DNA of 64,000 nucleotides from Bigelowiella natans CCMP2755 (Eukaryota > Cercozoa > Chlorarachniophyceae): NCBI GenBank assembly GCA_000320545.1, contig ADNK01002058.1, positions 150,001 through 214,000 on the forward strand, in the 5' to 3' direction. Below the pieces are notes generated by a model. That model did not search any database. It saw only the letters and a program-made list of their open reading frames with translations, and was not told where the DNA came from. This document shows positions 57,392 to 64,000 of this stretch, in pieces (within the stretch, counting starts at the first letter, position 1; every line of letters starts with the position of its first letter). The position numbers were made by a program, and so were the translations under genes.

Positions 57392-60091
57392 ATGTTTTTA
57401 GGGTTGAGTTGTGAATGTAGAAATTTCTGAATATTATCGATAGGAAAGTACCATCTGGATCCAGAGCAAAAGCAAGGCCTCTGTGGTGCGGAGTGAGAAT
57501 TATTAACGGCAGCAGGAAAATCAAATAGAAAGTGGACAAATAGCCATCATCCCAACAAATCATAAATTATAGATCTTCAAATCTTAGAGATGAGCAAATC
57601 GTCTATCGTTTCGCAACAATTTATCTTAGTACGAAAGAGAAAGAAAATACTTCATCCTTCCGCCGTCGGGTGCCTTTTGCATCTTGTAACCCTTTTATTA
57701 GTTAGATGGGATTAATCAACACAGCAGCAGCACAGAAGGGATCAGCATGGATCTTAAGATGATGATAAGGAGGCAAGCAGCACTACTATGTGCAATCAAT
57801 CATCACGAAATATGATAGCTTGGTTGAGAGGGATAACGAAGAAGATTGTAGAATAGTTTACATCCTCCTACTCCTTATAATCAACAGTCCGATGATGCTA
57901 TAATGGTCATTATAACAATCATCATCAATATCCTTGATAAAGAAACACAGATCATCATGTGGCATGTAGTACTAAGAAACTACGCACTACCGCCTCCTCA
58001 AGCTCTTTGCACTTTACATAGACGTCATCGACCAGAAAACCGATGTGGCCAAATCCTTTCTTGTTCTCCCCATCATCATTACCATTCTTATACCAGAACC
58101 CTTCATCATTTTCCGTACCGTGGTTATGCGTCTGAGAAATCAACCAATAACAACATAAACACACACACACATACACATAGAGAAGGGGAGAGAGAGAGAG
58201 AAAAAGGGGGGGGTGGGGGGGGGGGGGGGGGCATAATTGACAATGTCAATGGCGATGACCACCCTTTCGGAGTAGTCACACATTGCATCATCATCATCAT
58301 CATCATCATCATCGTCGTCGTCGTCGTCGTCGTTATCTCCCCGTACGTGCGTAGAATAATGTTGGTATTTTCTATTGGATGTCACCACCAGCTCAAGTAC
58401 AGGCTTTCCAGGATCTTTATCAGTCTCTCCCTCACCTACCATCTGAAGAAGAAGAAGAAGAAGAATAAGAAGAAGGAGGAGGAGTTTATATCTGGCAATC
58501 ATCATCATCATCATCATCATCATCATTCGAGTTCGTCATATGAGAACGTATTGTGTAGAACTAAAAGCGTTTAATAGTTGTGAGTTGAACATCACATGTG
58601 TCTGCTGTCACACATCGAGTACTACTCACCGCTAGAAAGTAAAGTGAAAAGTCATCGAAATGCTTCTCCCGCACCAAAGTCATTCCTATTATGCCATAAC
58701 ATTAGTTTGCCGGCATATTATCGTAAATAATGAAATGATTCAAGTTCTTCACACGGGAGGAGATTCCTGAATAACACTAATCTCGTATAATACCCATACG
58801 TACATACATGGAGAGAAAATGGATCATATCGAAGAAATAATAACTCCGTATTTAGTCTATCAAAATAAAGAAAGTATTCTCCTTTATAATGTCATATAGC
58901 TGTTATCATTGTACGTTAAAAATAGCAATAATGAAATTATTGTTATTTTATTGATTTAGAACAACCCATAAATTTAGTGTAGAAGTCTAGGCTCTTCTTA
59001 GCGTCTTTAACCCTTAACATTGTCTTGTATCCACCCGTTAATAGTAGTAGTAGTAGTAGCAGTAGTAGTAGTTATTGTTGGTGTTGTATCCACCCATTTT
59101 TAGTAGTAGTAGCTAGTAGTAGTAGTAGTAGTAGTTGTTGTTGTTGTTGTAGCAGCAGTAGTAGCGATAGCAGTAGCAGTAGTGTATTGTGATGAAACAA
59201 GAAGGAAACAAGGAAGGAAGGAAAGAAAAAGCCATGGTGTAAAAAAGAGTATTGAACCTTGATGAGGAAAGGGAAGATTTATGTTAACTGTAGTACCAAT
59301 ATGACAATGCTCTATGCTCTCCTCTCTCTCCCTCTCTCTCTTTCTCTCTCTTAAATGTGGTGGTGGTGGTGGTAAAAACAGTGTACATATAAATATATAG
59401 TAGTTGTTGTAGAGTAGCAGTGTACTTGAGCAAGAGTGAGCGCCTTATAGCCATTGGTTTCCAGAGGTTCTAAGTTCTTCACTATCTCCACCCAATACTT
59501 ATCCTATGGTGATATATGATAAATGGTGATTATTATAACAATTATAACTCCTTGATTCATCTCAAGAGCTATTGGTAAATTTGTGGGCAGATGTGAAGAT
59601 GTGCTAGTTACTACTCACTTCGTCTGCGGAAATAGTAATGTTGGATGTATCGCTTTGCCATGTGAAGATGTGCTAGTTACTACTCACTTCGTCTGCGGAA
59701 ATAGTAATGTTGGATGTATCGCTTTGCCACAAAATAGGGGGGAGGAGGAGGAGAAGGAATATGTGCTACTATAAAGAAGAATTCCAGCTATTACTCATAG
59801 TGCGGTTTGATGTCTCTGCAGTTGCGATTTAATAGGGTGATACAACATCATCATCATTATCATCAACCACAACAAATCACCGGATCATATGCGAAAGCCA
59901 AGCCCTTCATCCTTCCTACATGCATACAAATCAGTTAATCAGTTGAGCAGGGAGGAGAAGGCAATATTGCAAGTAGTAGTAGTAGTAGTAGCAGTAGTAG
60001 TAGCAGTAGTATGATAACGAGGAAGCCACCACCACTACTCACAACTGTCATCATCACTTCTGCGTCGTTTTGATAATAGAGAATGAAAGTG

Positions 60092-60127
<36 letters not shown>

Positions 60128-60365
60128 AACGTACTACCTTCATCAGGCCTCTTTTTGAAACTTACAGAGTTTTCTACTTCAAGCTCATGGCAGGTCTAAG
60201 TAATAAGATGATGATGATGATGAAGAAGAAGGGGAAATACGAATACAACGAAGGAGGAGGAGGAGGAATAATTCAGAAGCGAAGAAATAACGGGTATTAC
60301 TGATGAGACTCCCTTTGTATTTCGAAACTAATCTGACTGCACTATTACTACGACTACGACTACAT

Positions 60366-60399
<34 letters not shown>

Positions 60400-60481
60400 T
60401 ACTACGACTACATCCAGTACTACTGCTGCTACTTGCTATGTCTTCAGTGTGTATTCGAGCTATTTTGCATCATCATCATCG

Positions 60482-60513
<32 letters not shown>

Positions 60514-60848
60514 TTTTGGTGCTACTACTACTTACTTTGTAGACGTCGTCACACGCGAAAGCAATGTGTCCAAACCTTTTATTATTATTACAAGTAGAGT
60601 GATTGTCAATGTCGTACCGTCATCACACACGCACGCGCGCGCACGCAGCGACAGACATGAAGAATCATTGTCAACCCGTCTCCAGGATCATTCCCAGGAT
60701 GATAACACGGTGAGGGGTCATCTTCGGTCCCCCAATTGTGCGTCTGATAAGTTTAACAATAGTCAACCAAGCACTGCAAGATAACAATTTTCACATTGCC
60801 TACTCCTCCTACACTCTGCACGCTGCAATGTTTTATGTAGATAACACG

Positions 60849-60889
<41 letters not shown>

Positions 60890-61514
60890 ACATGTTATTA
60901 CTACGTACCAGTTCTAATGTGGTTCCTTCAAAAGACCACAAATACTTATGCGCCTATGGCGGTAAATGACGAAGAAGAACAATGTAAAGAAGAATAAATC
61001 TGAAATATATGAAATGAGTGATGATATAGTAATGATCTACTCAGCAAGTTGCTTATACTACTACTACTACTACTATTCTGTACCGCCAATGTGCCTGGCT
61101 CTGGAGAGGGTTCATTATCCTTCATTGTCGCGAGAAAATAGCTGAATGGTGGTGGTGATGATGATGAAGGTAATTTAGGAGCAGCAGTACCACCACTATG
61201 ATGCTATAATACTAATATTTTATGAACATAGAGTCCCTCTCATGAATCATAGCTCCATGCATGTTTCTCTTCTTACAGATCACTACTGCCTACCTACATA
61301 CATACCTACCTGCATACCTACCTACCTATCTACTAGCACTAATTCCATTTTTTATTACAGGGAAAACTTAGCATCTGGAAAGTCTATTTTATCGAGGAGT
61401 CTCATTCCGTAATTCTCTTGGTAGTAAGCAAGAGACTCTTTGGGATCTCGAATACGTAGCATCGTCTGGTGCCAACTGGGTCGAGAGCTTGCTGCTGCTG
61501 CTGCTGCTGCCAAT
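57250..61514 (-). CDS. GLO1: Tandem two-domain glyoxalase I (lactoylglutathione lyase)
   Basis: Converts the methylglyoxal-glutathione hemithioacetal to S-lactoylglutathione. Minus-strand exons, all phase-consistent: 61514-61359, 61141-61084, 60944-60909, 60743-60676, 60575-60536, 60195-60138, 59915-59881, 59503-59426, 59023-58966, 58685-58630, 58442-58389, 58131-57991, 57691-57651, 57480-57452, 57317-57250 (stop). Domain 1 reads HQTMLRIRDPKESL, TTLELTHNWGTEDD, GFGHIAFACDDVYK, FKKRPDEGRMKGLAF, DKYWVEIV. Domain 2 reads AQTMLRVKDAKKSLDFY, PVLELTHNHGTEND, GFGHIGFLVDDVY, KAPDGGRMKGLAF, GYWVEII. The four metal ligands (Gln, Glu, His, Glu) are present in both. The N-terminal exon begins with poly-Ala coded by GCA repeats; the start codon lies upstream and was not found. 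Confidence 0.95.
58198..58340. repeat. (GA)n, poly-G and (CAT)n/(CGT)n repeats in a glyoxalase intron
   Basis: A run of G (about 58206-58231) lies between a GA run and an ATC/GTC triplet run, inside the intron between exons 58389-58442 and 57991-58131. Confidence 0.9.
59592..59729. repeat. 69-bp tandem duplication (two copies) in a glyoxalase intron
   Basis: Two adjacent 69-bp units beginning TGTGAAGATGTGC and ending GCTTTGCCA appear identical by eye. They lie in the intron between glyoxalase exons 59915-59881 and 59503-59426. Confidence 0.95.
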
Positions 61515-62347
61515 CTGAATATACGTAATAATTGTGTGTGTGTGTGTTGTGTGCGATAAATATACGAGCGAGAGAGAGGAGGGGGCGGGGGGGGCTTGGG
61601 AGAAAGTGGGAATAATATATGTCGGACGCAATGTGTTACGTTCGACAGTTGGCTGTTCCTCCTGCTCCTCTCACACTGTTGTAGCCGACCCCCATCCCTC
61701 CTCCTCGCTTAAATGAAGACCGTCGTAAGAAAGAAGGGGAATAGCTCGACGTGTGAACACCCATCGATGCTCCACCACAACAGAGAGAGCGAAGAGAATA
61801 AATACCAAAATTATTTCAATTATCAATTATAATAATGATAGAAATAGTGATAGCAATAAGAAATATAGTATGGATGTGCAAACTATATTATCAACATGAT
61901 TCAAACGTTGTATGGAAGTGTAAAGCAGATCATCAGCATGATGATAGTTGTAGTAGTAGGTAATACCATTACTCTGCTAGTTATTACCCCCATGTTTTTG
62001 AGGATGGAGAGGAGAAGAAAGAAATCGAAGCGTAGGGGAAAGTCCTATAGTAGGTGTGACGGCTGCAGCTACTATGAAGCAGAATAGCACCAGCAGCAGT
62101 AGAGACATAAGAGGACAACCTGTAAGGCAAACAGACGAGTACAACAGGTAGGAGGAGGAGGAGGAGGACAGTGTTCTTTCCTTCCAAATTTCTTTTCATG
62201 CTTGATCACGCAATTTTAACCTACCTTGAGAAGTTGGTGCTCTCAGCCGTCGTAGGAGCATCGGTCGTCCAAGCATCATCGGAGAGGAGAGAGGATGATA
62301 TGATGAGTACTGCTTATTAGGGTAGGGTAAATACGACCTCTGGTTGT
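61515..62347. other. Upstream region of the glyoxalase gene
   Basis: Should contain the first glyoxalase exon and promoter. A minus-strand ORF at 61984-62199 starts MKRNLEGKNTV and continues with a Leu/Val-rich hydrophobic stretch; it could be a leader exon, but part of it is coded by a GGA/TCC repeat, so I do not call it. Confidence 0.35.
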
Positions 62348-63328
62348 TTGTTGCAGGTGTGTGGAGGAGAGTCTCCAGAGTCTGTCGTCGTCTGTGCAAA
62401 AAATACAGACAAGTACGTAAAATTCCGTAACAGAAAAACGCCAATGAAATCTCTGCGCCGACATGAATTCCTAGATATCCCGACAAGGAATTCCGCGAAG
62501 GTGTTTAAAGATATCATCTCCAATTTCAGGTTAAATCTGTCGAATGTCGACTCACGTCTGTCTAACTGTGTAGACTGTGATCTCAAAACAACAGGAAGGA
62601 CAATGATGAATGATGTCTGTGTCAGAATTTTTGGGAAAAGATGATTGGACAGTGAGTGTTCAGGATGGTGGAACTTACTTGGTTTCTGGGAATCAAACGA
62701 ATGACAAAGACAAGAATGTGAGCGAGAAAGTGAAGCAACTGGAAAACTGTCTGAAGTGTTGGAAAGGAACTTTGGAGCACGAATTGAAGAAGCGAGAGGA
62801 AGACGTGTCTTCACAGGACGCAGTGTTCACTCCTTCCGAAAGTGTGGGGACAAAGCAACTCTGGTTGCCAAATGTGAGACTCGATTGAAGACACTGGAGA
62901 ATGAAAATGAAGATGGAGACAGCGATGAAGGGGAGGACAACGAAGGGTTGGATGATGAGTGCGAAGAGTGAGACACAATCCGTGACATCATGACCCAGCG
63001 AAACATTTTGGGAAAGCATCGCAAGAAAATCAAAGAAATTTCCGACATGTTGGAAGGGAAGATTGTTCGTAGCAAATTGAGGGATGCTCGGGAAATCATG
63101 AATGGCCAGAAGAGTTTGGAAGTCGCTTGCAAACTGAAGATGGAGCACTGTGCTTTCAAGCGTGAGGAAACAAAATTCGTGCTAAAATGCAAATTCAACG
63201 ATGGGAAAATCGCACAGTGTGCTTTGGAACGTGCATGCTTCTCGTGCACGTGTGCTGATGAACGTGTGTGTGTGTCACAACAACTAGCACGTGTGCACCG
63301 ACCACTCTGCAAGACGAGACTCCTGTGA
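62348..63328 (+). pseudogene. Decayed ORF cluster, possibly retroelement-derived
   Basis: Four plus-strand ORFs in shifting frames overlap or abut (62348-62644, 62610-62888, 62756-62971, 62990-63328). They share a Lys/Glu-rich, coiled-coil-like style (KVKQLENCLKCWKGTL, KKIKEISDMLEGKIV, EHELKKREEDV), which suggests one ancestral frame broken by indels. Splicing could instead explain the changes. No domain is recognised. Confidence 0.35.
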
Positions 63329-64000
63329 TTCGTCTCGAATTTCTGAGAGCTCCCACTGCAACACGACCTGGCGTGCATGAGGTGTTGTAGTGCACTTGCA
63401 CGTCAAGCCAGCAGTGCAATCACCACACACAAAAGGAGACACAGAGAATGCACATCCGACCCAAATTGCAGCATGAGGTGTTGAAATGCTTCACGTGCTG
63501 CGCCGTGTGCTGTGCAATTGCGTGCATTGCGGGCGTTGCTTGAACACACGTGCAACAAGTGACAAACATGTCTAGATGTGTGCTCTGATTTGGCACGTGT
63601 GTGGGTGAGAGCATGTGCACAAAACACCATGTGTTGTGAAGAACAGATGTGTGAAACCACACATGTTCGCACGTGCGTGCGCCACATGGCCCAAAGGGCA
63701 ATGGAACATTCTGTCTCACAACGATAATTTTGAGGAAAGACACTGTCAAATTTCATCAGGCAGAACTCCAACATCGTCCGAAGAGTCTGGAAACCCTAGA
63801 ACGCTTTCAATGTATCGAAGGACAAGGCGCCGGCTTCGTCGGCAAGAAGAAAGTGAATTGTTCGAGCAATAATGCAAGTGTCTATCTTTATCTTCAAAAC
63901 CCAATTTGTTACGGGCATTGTTCAAACCCATGAGTCTTCTGTTATGATCCACCTGATTTTTCAAAGTCATTTGAGCACGATTTCCCTCTTCATGAAAACA
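63329..64000. other. Terminal segment without a recognised gene
   Basis: GTGTGC/CATGTG-rich sequence like the other repeat-like blocks. An ORF at 63673-63933 contains LETLERFQCIEGQGAGFVG but has no known relative that I can name. Confidence 0.4.

Noticed and set aside
57903-58574. 223-aa plus-strand ORF
   Set aside because: It is the reverse of a glyoxalase exon (57991-58131) plus intron microsatellites.
59583-59774. Small plus-strand protein with a duplicated 23-residue unit
   Set aside because: The duplication is real at DNA level, but it lies in a glyoxalase intron and there is no independent evidence of a gene.

Overview
This is a nuclear DNA segment from a protist-like eukaryote. Genes are split by many short GT-AG introns (about 40-450 nt), microsatellites are dense in introns and even inside exons, and there is a Ty3/Gypsy-type LTR retrotransposon. 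The gene set (class I myosin, tandem-domain glyoxalase I, complex I assembly factor, RING-CH ligase, MPPED-type phosphoesterase) is generally eukaryotic. A nuclear, intron-containing, divergent F1 ATPase alpha-like gene with a hydrophobic N-terminal leader would fit an alga or another protist, but I cannot place the species.

Layout. 89-7046 (+): 3' part of a class I myosin (motor end, IQ neck, TH1, SH3), cut off by the left window edge. 7047-18230: a transposon island with distinct, richer base composition. It holds a complete LTR retrotransposon (8414-14922) with 422-bp LTRs and a 5-bp target duplication, inserted into an older gag-like ORF, followed by the antisense 3' end of a related, decayed element. 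18238-24583 (+): a multi-exon beta-propeller-like gene with coding poly-Ser repeats. 25803-27245 (-) and 27551-28456 (+): a divergent pair, an endonuclease/exonuclease/phosphatase-family enzyme and an NDUFAF3-like complex I assembly factor. 29262-35397 (-): a large alpha-solenoid protein I do not recognise. 36205-38772 (+): the ATPase alpha-like gene. 41034-45969 (+): a multipass RING-CH (MARCH-type) protein with two Tudor/Agenet-like modules. 47055-52277 (-): a very low-complexity protein ending in C2H2 zinc fingers. 53849-56124 (+): an MPPED-like metallophosphoesterase. 57250-61514 (-): a tandem two-domain glyoxalase I with all metal ligands in both halves. 62348-63328: a decayed ORF cluster.

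Most genes are housekeeping genes with no operon-like relationship. I rebuilt the exon structures by hand by matching splice sites, codon phase and family motifs; where phases agree across consecutive exons confidence is high. Intergenic spaces of about 1 kb rich in CATG/TGCA words recur (24.6-25.7, 28.5-29.1, 46.1-46.9, 56.2-57.2 kb) and carry at least one dispersed repeat family. I found no CRISPR array, rRNA or convincing tRNA. The items most worth a second look are the retrotransposon with CCCH fingers and an LTR-encoded start, the inverted duplication of zinc-finger-gene coding sequence near that gene's 5' end, the divergent ATPase alpha paralogue, and the RING-CH/Tudor-like architecture.
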